Origin: Clostridiales bacterium
Lineage (GTDB): Bacteria > Bacillota_E > Sulfobacillia > Sulfobacillales > JAIMBI01
Length of the DNA stretch: 26,124 nucleotides
Reading direction: 5' to 3'
NCBI GenBank assembly: GCA_027318915.1
Contig: DAHVOH010000045.1
Location: 1-26,124 of the forward strand
Part shown: in pieces, positions 8,529-15,664 of the stretch
Layout of the letters: every line of letters begins with the position of its first letter
How positions within the stretch are numbered: position 1 is the first letter of the stretch
Program-made: the position numbers and the translations under genes
Notes under the pieces: model-generated
The model's database searches: none
Told to the model about the DNA's origin: nothing
The model's input: only the letters and a program-made list of their open reading frames with translations

Positions 8529-8590
8529 ATTCCCCCGGTGCCCACCAGAACGGCCCAGCGTCCTCCCGCACGTCCTCCCATGACCCGGTT

Positions 8591-8701
8591 CTCACTCCTT
8601 TCCGGTGGGATGTCCCCTTGCGGCAAGACGCGACGGGGGACTGAACCGGGGATTCCACCCGGATGGAAACGGCGCCGATCGGGGCTCTCACTCCTTTTCG
8701 G
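8591..8701. repeat. Pair of 15-bp direct repeats, 96 bp apart
   Basis: CTCACTCCTTTCCGG (8591-8605) and CTCACTCCTTTTCGG (8687-8701) differ at one position. Read on the minus strand, towards the GGDEF gene, each contains AAAGGAG, which resembles a ribosome binding site, but no well-spaced start codon follows. The sequence between the copies is not itself repeated. They may be binding sites for one regulator. Confidence 0.5.
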
Positions 8702-8773
8702 AGCGCGCTCCCGCCGGCCGGTTCCCTTATCGACCGTCGAGGCGGCCTCTGGCTCTCCGGTCGAGCGTCCCGC

Positions 8774-8806
8774 CGGGCATCTGCCACGGTCGGCGGCAGA
8801 TGCCCG
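8774..8806. repeat. 12-bp perfect stem hairpin in the divergent region
   Basis: CGGGCATCTGCC (8774-8785) pairs exactly with 8795-8806 across a 9-nt loop. On the plus strand it is followed by only a short T cluster (GTGTTTCG), so terminator function is weak at best. No upstream plus-strand gene needs terminating here. Confidence 0.45.
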
Positions 8807-9088
8807 CTGGTGTTTCGTCAGGTCCCGCCGAGTGCCGCGTGACCCGCCGCTATCGCCTATGCACCACCGGCAGGGCAGCCCGGGGGCGCTCGGCCATATC
8901 GCCCGCGGCGAGCAAGTTCCTTCCGTCAGCCCGCCCGGTTCGCCGCCTTCGCGCCGCTCCCCCGTTATCGCACAGGATGGAACCGGCCATGAACTCTATA
9001 CAACGAATTGAGGCGTCCCGGAGCCGGCGCACGAGCCGGCCGCGCCGCAATGCTCGTCCGGACCCATCGCCCGCGCCCGGTCGACCGT

Positions 9089-9112
9089 GCTACCGTAGGG
9101 GCAGACGGTAGC
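9089..9112 (+). promoter_or_regulatory. Perfect dyad abutting the ribosome binding site of the SIS operon
   Basis: GCTACCGT (9089-9096) and ACGGTAGC (9105-9112) form an exact 8-bp inverted repeat with an 8-nt spacer, and the GAGGAAGGGG ribosome binding site begins at the next base. A repressor bound here, or the RNA hairpin itself, could limit initiation of the first gene. No regulator gene for it is visible in the window. Confidence 0.4.
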
Positions 9113-9123
9113 GAGGAAGGGGA

Positions 9124-10284
9124 TTGTGCCCGTTGGAAGTCAACGAGAACGTCACACTCAACTGGGACAATGTGCAGCGCGCCATCAATGCCCAGGGGCT
9201 GTTTCTGGAGCAGCGGGTGGACGGCCTGATGCAGGAGTGGCAGACCCTCCTGGATCAGGTCGCCGAGCGGCCCGACCATCTGTACTTCACCGGATGCGGC
9301 GACTCCTTCTACTGCGGTCTCGCCGCCGAATGGGCGGCCCTGGAGTGGGCAGGCGTGGACGCCTGGGCGGTGGAGGCGCTGGAGTGGAGCCGTTATCGCG
9401 TCCGGCACATCCCGTCGGGCGGATCCGCGTGGATGGTCGCCGTGTCCAACTCCGGCCGCGTGTCGCGGACGGTGGAGGCGCTCCGCCAGGCTCGTCGGCA
9501 CGGGCTGAGGGGATTTGCCGTGACCTACCGGGAGGACAGCGATTTGGCCCGCAGCGCGGATCACGTGCTGCCCTATCGCTATGACGATCCCGGCTTCGGG
9601 CCCGGCACCCTGTCCTATACGGCATCCCTCTCGAGCCTGCTGGCGCTGGTGCTGGCGCTGGGCCGCCGCGCCGGGACGCTCACCCCCGCCGCGAGCGCCG
9701 CCGTGCTCAAACAGACGCACGCCCTCGGCCGTGCCATCCCGGAGCTGGTCGAGCAGAGCCAAGCCGTCGCCGCGCAGCTTCTGGTCGACTTTCCGCCGCC
9801 GTGGCCGTATCTGTGCATGGTCGGCGGCGGACCCAACTACGCGACCGCTCAGTTCGGCATGGCCAAGATGATTGAATCAGCGCGGCACAGCACGGTCGCG
9901 CAGCAGTTGGAGGAATGGGCGCACGAACAATACTTCTGCACCCAGCCGGGCACCCTGACGGTGTTGATGGTGCCGCCCGGCCAGAGCCACGACCGAGGTT
10001 TGGAACAGCTCCGCGCCATCCGCGACGTGGGCGGGCGCGCCATTGTGCTGGCGGCCTCCTCCGACCGCGACGCCCGGGAGTCGGCCGACTACTTTGTTCC
10101 CATGCCGGACACGACGAGCGACGAGGAAGCCCTGACCCCCCTCGTATACGGAGTGCCCCTGCAGGTGCTGGCCATGAGTTACGCCCGGGCCACCGGCAGC
10201 ACCATGCTGGGCTTTGACGATCCCCATCGCATGCAGGTCAACTTCCGGCAGATTTTCTCCAGCGCGCTCACGGAAGACGCCTAA
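9124..10284 (+). CDS. SIS-domain sugar-phosphate isomerase/deglycase-like protein
   Basis: 386 residues with two SIS (sugar isomerase) domains, as in the isomerase half of GlmS and in FrlB/AgaS-type enzymes. The first domain (about 50-160) has YFTGCGDSFYCG (54-65), a phosphosugar-binding loop, and AVSNSGRVSRTVEAL (106-120). The second (about 215-350) begins with MVGGGPNYATAQ and contains EEWAHEQYF, at the position of the catalytic glutamate region in related deaminases and deglycases. No glutaminase domain is present. Start is TTG 9124 with GAGG 7 nt upstream; TTG 9133 is a possible alternative. It begins a tight three-gene operon with a PfkB kinase, which recalls the fructoselysine kinase/deglycase pair, but the substrate is not shown by the sequence. 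Confidence 0.88.
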   Translation: MCPLEVNENVTLNWDNVQRAINAQGLFLEQRVDGLMQEWQTLLDQVAERPDHLYFTGCGDSFYCGLAAEWAALEWAGVDAWAVEALEWSRYRVRHIPSGGSAWMVAVSNSGRVSRTVEALRQARRHGLRGFAVTYREDSDLARSADHVLPYRYDDPGFGPGTLSYTASLSSLLALVLALGRRAGTLTPAASAAVLKQTHALGRAIPELVEQSQAVAAQLLVDFPPPWPYLCMVGGGPNYATAQFGMAKMIESARHSTVAQQLEEWAHEQYFCTQPGTLTVLMVPPGQSHDRGLEQLRAIRDVGGRAIVLAASSDRDARESADYFVPMPDTTSDEEALTPLVYGVPLQVLAMSYARATGSTMLGFDDPHRMQVNFRQIFSSALTEDA

Positions 10285-10286
10285 AC

Positions 10287-11207
10287 ATGGTGGCGGTCAT
10301 CGGGCATCTCACCGTGGACGACATCGTGCTGCCCGATGGGCGCACGGCGTCCGCCACGCCGGGGGGCAACGCGGTGTACACGGCGTTGGGCGCCCGGCTC
10401 TGGCCGGTCCAGGTGGTGGTCATCACCTGCCGGGGCTCCGACTATCCCGAGGCGGCCTGGGCCCGGTTGACCGCGCTGCCCGATGTGGATTGGACGCGGG
10501 CCATCGCGACCTCCACACCCAGCCGACGCCAGTGGGCTCTCTATGACGCGCGCGGCGGCCGCCGCTACCGCGCCCGCGGCGACGCCCCCGGCTACGGGGA
10601 CATCTCGCCGCGGCCCCAGCTGTTTGCCCAGGGAGACTGGAGCCGCATCGATGCGGTCCACATCGCGCCCATGCCGTTGGCCGTCGTGGCGGAATGGGTG
10701 TCGTGCCTCCGGCGCCTTCGGCAGCCGCTCTACATCCAGGTGGATCCCCACCACGACGAAATCCGGGGACATGGGCCGGACTGGGCCGAGATCTTGACGC
10801 AGGTGGACACCTTTTTGCCCTCCGAGCTGGAGGCGCGCCAGCTGGCCCGGGAGGGGCTGAATGCCGAGGCCCTCTTGGCCCTGCTCTCCCGCCACCGCCC
10901 GGGGACGCTGATCCTCAAGAACGGCGAAGCCGGCAGCACCGCTCGGCAAGGGGACCGGGTGATTCATGCCCCGGCCGTCCCGGTTGAGGCCGTCGATCCG
11001 ACCGGATGCGGAGACGCCTACGCGGGCGGCGTCCTGGCCGCGGTCGCCCAGGGTCGCGCGCTCAGCGTGCAGGTGGCCTGGGGCGCGGTCTCGGCCTCGT
11101 TCGCTCTGGAGGGGTATGGGCCCACCCGCCTGTGGAGCGCGGGCCCGCCCGAAGCGCGCGCCCGCTGGCTCCACACGTTTTCCGTCGCCGAAGGAGGAAG
11201 GCCATGA
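10287..11207 (+). CDS. PfkB-family carbohydrate kinase
   Basis: 306 residues of the ribokinase/PfkB fold. The N-terminal glycine motif PGGNAVYTALG (25-35) and the C-terminal signature DPTGCGDAYAGG (237-248) are intact; Asp243 is the expected catalytic base. It should phosphorylate a sugar or nucleoside hydroxyl with ATP in the cytoplasm. The start lies 2 nt after the SIS stop codon and its last four bases overlap the next gene, so translation is probably coupled. Pairing with an SIS enzyme suggests phosphorylation of an aminosugar or Amadori compound followed by isomerisation or deglycation (inference). Confidence 0.92.
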   Translation: MVAVIGHLTVDDIVLPDGRTASATPGGNAVYTALGARLWPVQVVVITCRGSDYPEAAWARLTALPDVDWTRAIATSTPSRRQWALYDARGGRRYRARGDAPGYGDISPRPQLFAQGDWSRIDAVHIAPMPLAVVAEWVSCLRRLRQPLYIQVDPHHDEIRGHGPDWAEILTQVDTFLPSELEARQLAREGLNAEALLALLSRHRPGTLILKNGEAGSTARQGDRVIHAPAVPVEAVDPTGCGDAYAGGVLAAVAQGRALSVQVAWGAVSASFALEGYGPTRLWSAGPPEARARWLHTFSVAEGGRP

Positions 11208-11995
11208 TGATGCTGCCTGCCCAAGCCGTGATCGGCGTGGTGGGGACCCGCGCGCTGCCGGGCGACGCGGCGTACGCGGGGTCGAGCGCCCAGCAGTTGG
11301 TGGAGGAGGCTTTGGAGGAGGCACGGGTCATGGCCGGGGAGGGGATCGATGCGCTGATGCTGCAGAACATCGCCGCCCTCCCCACCGGTCGCCGCACCGG
11401 CGCCCTGAGCATCGCCTGGATGACGCGCATCGCCGGTGAAATCCGCCGACACGTCGACGTTCCGCTCGGCATCAGCTGTCTCGAGGACGATCCCGTCGCC
11501 GTCTTGTCCATTGCCGACGCGGTGGAGGCCGCGTTCGTGCGCCTGAAAGTGTATGTCGGGGCCATGGTGGGCCCGGACGGAATCCGGGAGGGCAGCGCCC
11601 ACGCGGCCCAGACATTTCTCCGCGATCTGGCGTCCCGCCCCGCCATTTACGCCGACGTCTACGACCGCACCCGGACGCCGCTCGGGACGCAGACCCTGGG
11701 AGAAATGGTGCACGAAGCCACCTGGTTCGGCCGGGCCGACGGACTGGTGCTCACTGGACGCCACCACGCCGAGACCCTGGAGTTTCTGCGCGAAGGACGT
11801 CGGCATGCCACCGTGCCCCTGCTGGCCGGCGGAGGCGCGACACCGGAGACGATTGGGCCGTTACTCGAGTCGGCCGACGGGGTCATCGTGGCCACCTATC
11901 TGAAGCGCGACGGGCAGCTCCTGAACCCGGTGGACCGAACCCGCGTGCGGGCGTTGATGAACGCAGCGGCCGCGCAGCGCGGGCGCCCTCGGTGA
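11204..11995 (+). CDS. BtpA/SgcQ-family TIM-barrel protein
   Basis: 263 residues matching the BtpA/SgcQ family by overall pattern: the N-terminal strand VIGVVGTRALPGD, then a helix EEALEEARVMAGEGIDALML, RLKVYVGAMVGPDG, IYADVYDR, and the C-terminal LLAGGGATPETI and ADGVIVATYLKRDG segments of a (beta/alpha)8 phosphate-binding barrel. The usual family start VHLxPLPG is changed to VGTRALPG, so this is a divergent member. AAGGAGG lies 6 nt before ATG 11204, and ATGA overlaps the kinase stop. BtpA was named for effects on photosystem I accumulation in cyanobacteria, while SgcQ sits in a sugar operon of E. coli. Here the sugar-operon role fits, perhaps as an aldolase or isomerase (inference). Confidence 0.85.
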   Translation: MMMLPAQAVIGVVGTRALPGDAAYAGSSAQQLVEEALEEARVMAGEGIDALMLQNIAALPTGRRTGALSIAWMTRIAGEIRRHVDVPLGISCLEDDPVAVLSIADAVEAAFVRLKVYVGAMVGPDGIREGSAHAAQTFLRDLASRPAIYADVYDRTRTPLGTQTLGEMVHEATWFGRADGLVLTGRHHAETLEFLREGRRHATVPLLAGGGATPETIGPLLESADGVIVATYLKRDGQLLNPVDRTRVRALMNAAAAQRGRPR

Positions 11996-12090
11996 CGGGC
12001 CACGGAAACGTGAACCGGGTCCGAGCCGCGAGACGGCGGCCAGAGCGCATCGACGCCTCAGTGGGCCGGCCGGTTTGGCCGACCCGCTCG

Positions 12091-12117
12091 AAGGGAGGCG
12101 TCCTCAGGGCTCCCTTT
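12091..12117 (+). terminator. Possible terminator of the SIS-PfkB-BtpA operon
   Basis: AAGGGAG (12091-12097) pairs with CTCCCTT (12110-12116) around a 12-nt loop; the stem ends in a short T cluster (TTTCCT). It lies 95 nt after the BtpA stop. The T-run is short, so efficiency is uncertain. Confidence 0.4.
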
Positions 12118-12162
12118 CCTACCACCCGGTCCATCCCCTGAGGGGCCACCCCCGGCTTTCGC

Positions 12163-12191
12163 TCGACGCTCTGGGTCCGAGCGGCTATGCT
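12163..12191 (+). promoter_or_regulatory. Candidate sigma-70-type promoter for the FAD oxidoreductase gene
   Basis: TCGACG (12163-12168) and TATGCT (12186-12191) are separated by 17 nt, each matching four of six consensus bases. The implied leader is about 130 nt. This is a by-eye call in GC-rich DNA. Confidence 0.3.
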
Positions 12192-12326
12192 GAGTCGCGA
12201 AGGACCCCTCCCTCCGCCCGGCCGGCGTCGGGGCGCCAATGTCGGGGATGGGAGGCGTCCCGCCGCTCCGGGCAGCAGGCGGCCGGCGCGGCCATCGGGT
12301 CAGATCGTTGAGGAGGTTCGCGTCAT

Positions 12327-13478
12327 TTGAGCGATTTATACGATCTCATTGTCATCGGCGGCGGGGTCTGGGGCACGGCGGCGGGGCTCGCGGCCATGGA
12401 GGCGCGATGCGGCCGGGTGCTCTTGATTGAAGCGAATCCCTATGTCGGTGGGGAAAGCAGCGGCAAGTCCGGCGGCATCGTCTCGCGGCTGGTGGCGCAT
12501 CCCGACGATCAGCGCTGGGTGGCCCGGAGCCGCGACCTGCTGGAGCAAGCCGCCACCCAGAGCGGCGACCGCACCATGATTGAACGGCACGGTGGGCTGA
12601 CGCTGGTGGCGGAGGCGGAGGTGGGCCCCCTGCTGCCGGTCATCGAAGAGCTCCGGGGGCAGGGCATCCCCCTGGCGGTGTGGGACCGCGAGCAGATTCG
12701 GGCCCATTACCCGCTCGTGGACGGGACCGGACCGGACATCGTAGGCATCTGGTCGCCCACCGACTGGCACGTCAATCCCACCGCCTATGCGCAAGCCGCC
12801 CTGGCGGCGGCGCGCGCGCTGGGACTGGAGGTGCGCCTGGGCTTTCGTGTGCGGGCCCTGCGAGCGCACGAGGCGGCGGTCGTCGTGGAGGGTGGCGGCG
12901 CATCCCTGACCGCGGCGCGGGTGCTGGTGGCCGCGGGCACCTGGACGCGCAAGCTGGTGCAAACCGCCGGCCTCGACATCCCCTACCGGCCCTATCGCGT
13001 GCAGCTGTCGTCGCTGGCGTTTGCTCAGAGCCGCGCGCTTCCCATCCTGAGCGAAACCGCCACCGACATGTACATCACGCCCGACGGCACCGAAAACTTG
13101 CTGGCTGGCGACGGCACCCAGCTCTGGGAGCACGACCCCGACGCGTACAATCAAGCCGGCGACCCCGACTTTGAGCGCGACATTGCCGCCGGGGTCATGC
13201 GCCTCATCTCGTCGGCGGCGACGGCCGAGTTGCGCCGGTCCTGGGCCGGACTCTGCGGGGCAACGCCGGATCGCCGTCCGCTGGTGGGCGCGGTAGCGGA
13301 CCGTCTCTACGTCGCCTGCGGCGACAACGGCTTCGGGGTGGTGCGAGGGCCGGCGCTGGGCGAATTGGCGGCGCAGGTCGCCATGGGCCGGGCAGAGGCG
13401 CCCCAGTTGGACCCGCATCGCTTCCCGCCCGGCGATTTCGTCCTGCGCCCGGGGTCCGGCGGCATGTTCCCGGACTGA
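12327..13478 (+). CDS. FAD-dependent oxidoreductase, DAO family (amino-acid/sarcosine oxidase-like)
   Basis: 383 residues. The N-terminal beta strand and glycine-rich FAD loop read DLIVIGGGVWGTAAG (6-20), with the acidic ribose-binding residue in LLIEANPYVGGESSGKSGG. The C-terminal DAO feature CGATPDRRPLVG ... YVACGDNGFGVVRGPALGELAA is the usual second FAD contact of sarcosine, glycine and D-amino-acid oxidases. It should oxidise a secondary or primary amine or amino acid. The start is TTG 12327, supported by AGGAGG 10 nt upstream. It has its own upstream region and converges with the FGGY kinase. If the SIS-PfkB genes handle glycated amines, an amine oxidase nearby would fit, but this is speculative. 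Confidence 0.9.
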   Translation: MSDLYDLIVIGGGVWGTAAGLAAMEARCGRVLLIEANPYVGGESSGKSGGIVSRLVAHPDDQRWVARSRDLLEQAATQSGDRTMIERHGGLTLVAEAEVGPLLPVIEELRGQGIPLAVWDREQIRAHYPLVDGTGPDIVGIWSPTDWHVNPTAYAQAALAAARALGLEVRLGFRVRALRAHEAAVVVEGGGASLTAARVLVAAGTWTRKLVQTAGLDIPYRPYRVQLSSLAFAQSRALPILSETATDMYITPDGTENLLAGDGTQLWEHDPDAYNQAGDPDFERDIAAGVMRLISSAATAELRRSWAGLCGATPDRRPLVGAVADRLYVACGDNGFGVVRGPALGELAAQVAMGRAEAPQLDPHRFPPGDFVLRPGSGGMFPD

Positions 13479-13584
13479 GCCTCCGAGCGTCCCGACCGCC
13501 GACCGGGGCGGCGCCCGGCCCCAAGCCCGCACCCGCCGGTCGCCGCGCGGCTGCCTCACGGGAGACACCCCGCCACGACCTCCC

Positions 13585-14952
13585 TCAGGCCCGCGCGGCC
13601 GCGGCGGCGATGGCGTCCCAGACAGTCTGGGCCCGCGCCGCCATTCGTGCGTTGCGGGGATGATGGCGGGTGGACGCGGTGGCCAGTGGGGCCGCGCCGG
13701 CCGGGCGCGCGAGATCGAGGGCTCCCAGGAGCGACGCGTCCCGCTCGCCCACGACCACCACATCGCGCTCCAGCACATCGGCCATCCACGGCGCCAAGCC
13801 CGGATGGTCGAGGAGGCCCGACGCACCCCGCAATTCCTGTATCCCGGCGCCCGCAGCGTCCAACAAATCGAGCCCATGGCGATAGGCAGCGCCGATGGCC
13901 AGCAGCGTGGCGCCGAACAGATCCGGGGCGGCATGCTCGCGACCGAGCCGCATCCAGGCGCCGGTCAAGTCCTCGCGCCACCACGGTGTGCGCTCGCCGT
14001 ACCAGTACGGGACCACCAGCGGAAGCTCCCGGCCTCCCTCCAGGGCCGACAGTCCCTGGGCCACTACGGCGTCGACCCCAATGCCGAACACAGCCCCCAG
14101 CCAGGCCAGCAGGTTGCCCACGTTGGACAGCGCGGCACCCGCCAGATAGCCCCGTTCGGGCCCCATGGTGTAGCAGAACAGAGCGGCGTGGTCCGGGGCG
14201 GCGCCCGCGGTGTGGCGGACGGCACCGCTGGTGCCCATCGAAAGGGCACCGGCGGCGCCGTCGCGCTCGAGTCGAAGGTGCACATGCTGGGCGGCGGCAT
14301 CGCTGGCCCCAATCACCACGTCGAAGCGTCCCCTCCGTTCCGGCACGGAACACGCCATGTCGTGCAGCTGAGGCAGGCGCTCGGGCGTGAGCGCCCCAAG
14401 CTCCAGGGCCGTCGCCGACCAGGCGTTGTCTTTGGCCAGAAAACCGCTCGCCGCCGCGGTGGAAAAGTCGGTCAGCCATCGTCCCGTGAGGCGGAAGACC
14501 AAGTAGTCCTTGAGCGCCACCGGCCGCGCCTCGGCGGGCAGGCTCGCGCGCATCTGAAGCCACTTCACCAGCGGGGACATCGCATGCACCGGAGCGCCCG
14601 TCTCGTGCCGGAGACGCTCCCCCGCGTCTGAGCGGCGAAGAGCCGCCGCCTCGCCCATCGCCCGGCGATCCATCCACGTCCAGCTCCGGGTCAGCGGGCG
14701 ACCCTCGGCATCCACGGCCAGCAGGCTATGCATCGCCGCGGAAAACGACACGCGGCCAATGCCCGTCGTGCGCTGCACCGCCGCCGCCACCGCCTGGACA
14801 CGGTCCGCGACGGCCACGGGATCCTGCTCGGACACCGGATCGGCGCCCGTGGCCGCGATGGCGGTCTCGCCGTTCCCGGTGACCGTGTCGCCGTCCACGA
14901 TGATCCACTTCAAGTGCGTCGTGCCCACGTCAAAAGCCAGGATGCCGCCCAC
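13585..14952 (-). CDS. FGGY-family carbohydrate kinase (gluconate/xylulose kinase-like)
   Basis: 455 residues of the actin-like FGGY fold. The N-terminal phosphate loop is ILAFDVGTTHLKW (4-16), followed by FSAAMHSLLAVD, WTWMDRRA (substrate-side region), LKDYLVFRLTGRWLTDFSTAAASG, and the second ATP loop LSMGTSGAVRH. These features are shared with gluconate, xylulose and glycerol kinases, and the pattern is nearest to gluconate kinase by my reading. Frames open to 15270, but GGAGGGAA 7 nt before GTG 14952 marks the start; ATG 14979 has no good ribosome binding site. It is transcribed divergently from the methionine operon and converges with the oxidase; the 106-nt gap between them holds no strong terminator. 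Confidence 0.9.
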   Translation of the reverse strand: MGGILAFDVGTTHLKWIIVDGDTVTGNGETAIAATGADPVSEQDPVAVADRVQAVAAAVQRTTGIGRVSFSAAMHSLLAVDAEGRPLTRSWTWMDRRAMGEAAALRRSDAGERLRHETGAPVHAMSPLVKWLQMRASLPAEARPVALKDYLVFRLTGRWLTDFSTAAASGFLAKDNAWSATALELGALTPERLPQLHDMACSVPERRGRFDVVIGASDAAAQHVHLRLERDGAAGALSMGTSGAVRHTAGAAPDHAALFCYTMGPERGYLAGAALSNVGNLLAWLGAVFGIGVDAVVAQGLSALEGGRELPLVVPYWYGERTPWWREDLTGAWMRLGREHAAPDLFGATLLAIGAAYRHGLDLLDAAGAGIQELRGASGLLDHPGLAPWMADVLERDVVVVGERDASLLGALDLARPAGAAPLATASTRHHPRNARMAARAQTVWDAIAAAAARA

Positions 14953-15396
14953 CGCGCTTCCCTCCAGCCGTTCTTCCATACATCCGCACCATCCACCGCT
15001 CCGTCCACCTGCCGGCCCACAACCGGCCATCAGACGTTCGGCACCGGCCCCTCCGTATCCTGTGCGCGACGCATCGCCCGACGGTCTCGGCCGGTCGGCA
15101 CCTGGACGAGCGCGGTCGGCCAAGCGAGCGCCGACCCGTGAGTCTGCCCCCGTCGCCCGAGAGGACCGGGGCTGAAGAGAGTGCCGGGGCCGACCCGCCC
15201 CGACTGGACCTCGGGTGCCCGCGTGCCGCCCGTCAGGCCCACCGGCGCGACCCCCACCGCCCGGGACCACGCGCGGCGGGGAATCGGTTTCGGACCGCGG
15301 CCAAGGTCCTGGCCGCCGCCGGCCCCGGTAGACCCGTTCACCGGCATCGCGGCGCCGTCCCTCCCCGCTCGCGATGCCCCATCGCCTCCGCCTCCC
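14953..15396. other. Divergent upstream region of the FGGY kinase and methionine operon
   Basis: About 440 nt with no supported gene. GGTCGGC occurs at 15093-15099 and 15114-15120, a direct repeat with a 21-bp period (two helical turns), and an inverted copy (GCCGACCC) lies near 15130. Such spacing suits an activator or repressor of the kinase gene, but the motif is short for this base composition. I cannot identify a minus-strand promoter. Confidence 0.35.
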
Positions 15397-15425
15397 TTGC
15401 CGCCGCGCCAGGCATGTGGTAACCT
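15397..15425 (+). promoter_or_regulatory. Promoter of the SAM-riboswitch methionine operon
   Basis: TTGCCG (15397-15402) and TAACCT (15420-15425) are separated by exactly 17 nt, with a TGn extended -10 (15417-15419). Transcription would start near 15432. A CGCCC-TTCG-GGGCG hairpin with a stable UUCG loop (15434-15447) would form at the very 5' end of the RNA, before the riboswitch. That hairpin may protect the leader. Confidence 0.6.
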
Positions 15426-15460
15426 CGGCTCAACGCCCTTCGGGGCGCATAACGGATACG

Positions 15461-15568
15461 CCTCTTATCAAGAGCGGCTGAGGGATTCGGCCCGATGACG
15501 CCCGGCAACCTGAGGCAACTCAAGGTGCCAACTCCGGAAAGATGCCCGGCATCTTTCGAGATGAGAGG
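15461..15568 (+). promoter_or_regulatory. SAM-I (S-box) riboswitch aptamer
   Basis: The S-box core is clear: CTTATCAAGAG, GAGGGA (15480-15485), GGCCCGATGACGCCCGGCAA, then GGTGCCAACTCC. P1 pairs CCTCT (15461-15465) with AGAGG (15564-15568). P3 is CCTGAG with a GCAA loop; P4 is AAAGATG/CATCTTT with a 5-nt loop (15538-15556). SAM binding should stabilise P1 and so turn off the downstream methionine genes. Three methionine-synthesis genes follow directly. Confidence 0.97.
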
Positions 15569-15604
15569 GTTGTGGTCACCCCCACCCCTCTTTGCGGTGG
15601 GGGT
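15564..15604 (+). terminator. Riboswitch expression platform: terminator and competing antiterminator
   Basis: The terminator stem is ACCCCCACC (15578-15586) with GGTGGGGGT (15596-15604), 9 bp. The antiterminator pairs AGAGGG (15564-15569) with CCCTCT (15586-15591), extended by GTGG (15572-15575) with CCAC (15582-15585) across a TT bulge. It uses the 3' strand of P1 and the 5' side of the terminator, so P1 formation with SAM frees the terminator. The tail after the stem, ATTGTGATTGC, is poor in T. Confidence 0.85.
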
Positions 15605-15664
15605 ATTGTGATTGCACCCCCTCGTCACGGGCTCGACCAGGCAAGAGGCGTGGTGGAGGCCACG

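Larger units (their letters stand above)
8529..9123. other. Divergent regulatory region between the GGDEF gene and the SIS-PfkB-BtpA operon
   Basis: 595 nt without a supported gene. It holds several small structures: two near-identical CTCACTCC-type repeats, a perfect palindrome GAGCGCGCTC (8701-8710), TCGAC-c-GTCGA (8730-8740), a 12-bp stem hairpin (8774-8806) and a dyad at 9089-9112. A plus-strand TATACA (8997-9002) is the best -10 candidate for the SIS operon, but no -35 is well placed. The region must contain promoters for both divergent units; exact sites cannot be fixed by eye. Confidence 0.45.
11996..12326. other. Intergenic region between the BtpA gene and the FAD oxidoreductase
   Basis: 331 nt without a supported gene. 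It contains a possible terminator for the upstream operon and a possible promoter for the downstream gene, listed separately. GGGAGGCGTCC occurs twice (12093-12103 and near 12250), but the flanks differ. Nothing else is recognised. Confidence 0.5.

Noticed and set aside
8529..8800. Cyclic-di-GMP riboswitch upstream of the GGDEF gene
   Set aside because: Neither GEMM-I nor GEMM-II conserved segments are visible; only short repeats and palindromes are present.
9127..9584. Overlapping plus-strand open frame starting just after the SIS start
   Set aside because: It lies in another frame of the SIS gene and its translation is arginine/glycine-rich without family features.
13479..13584. Terminator between the converging FAD oxidoreductase and FGGY kinase genes
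   Set aside because: Only a 5-bp GGGGC/GCCCC stem with an 8-nt loop and no T-run is seen; this is expected by chance in such GC-rich DNA.
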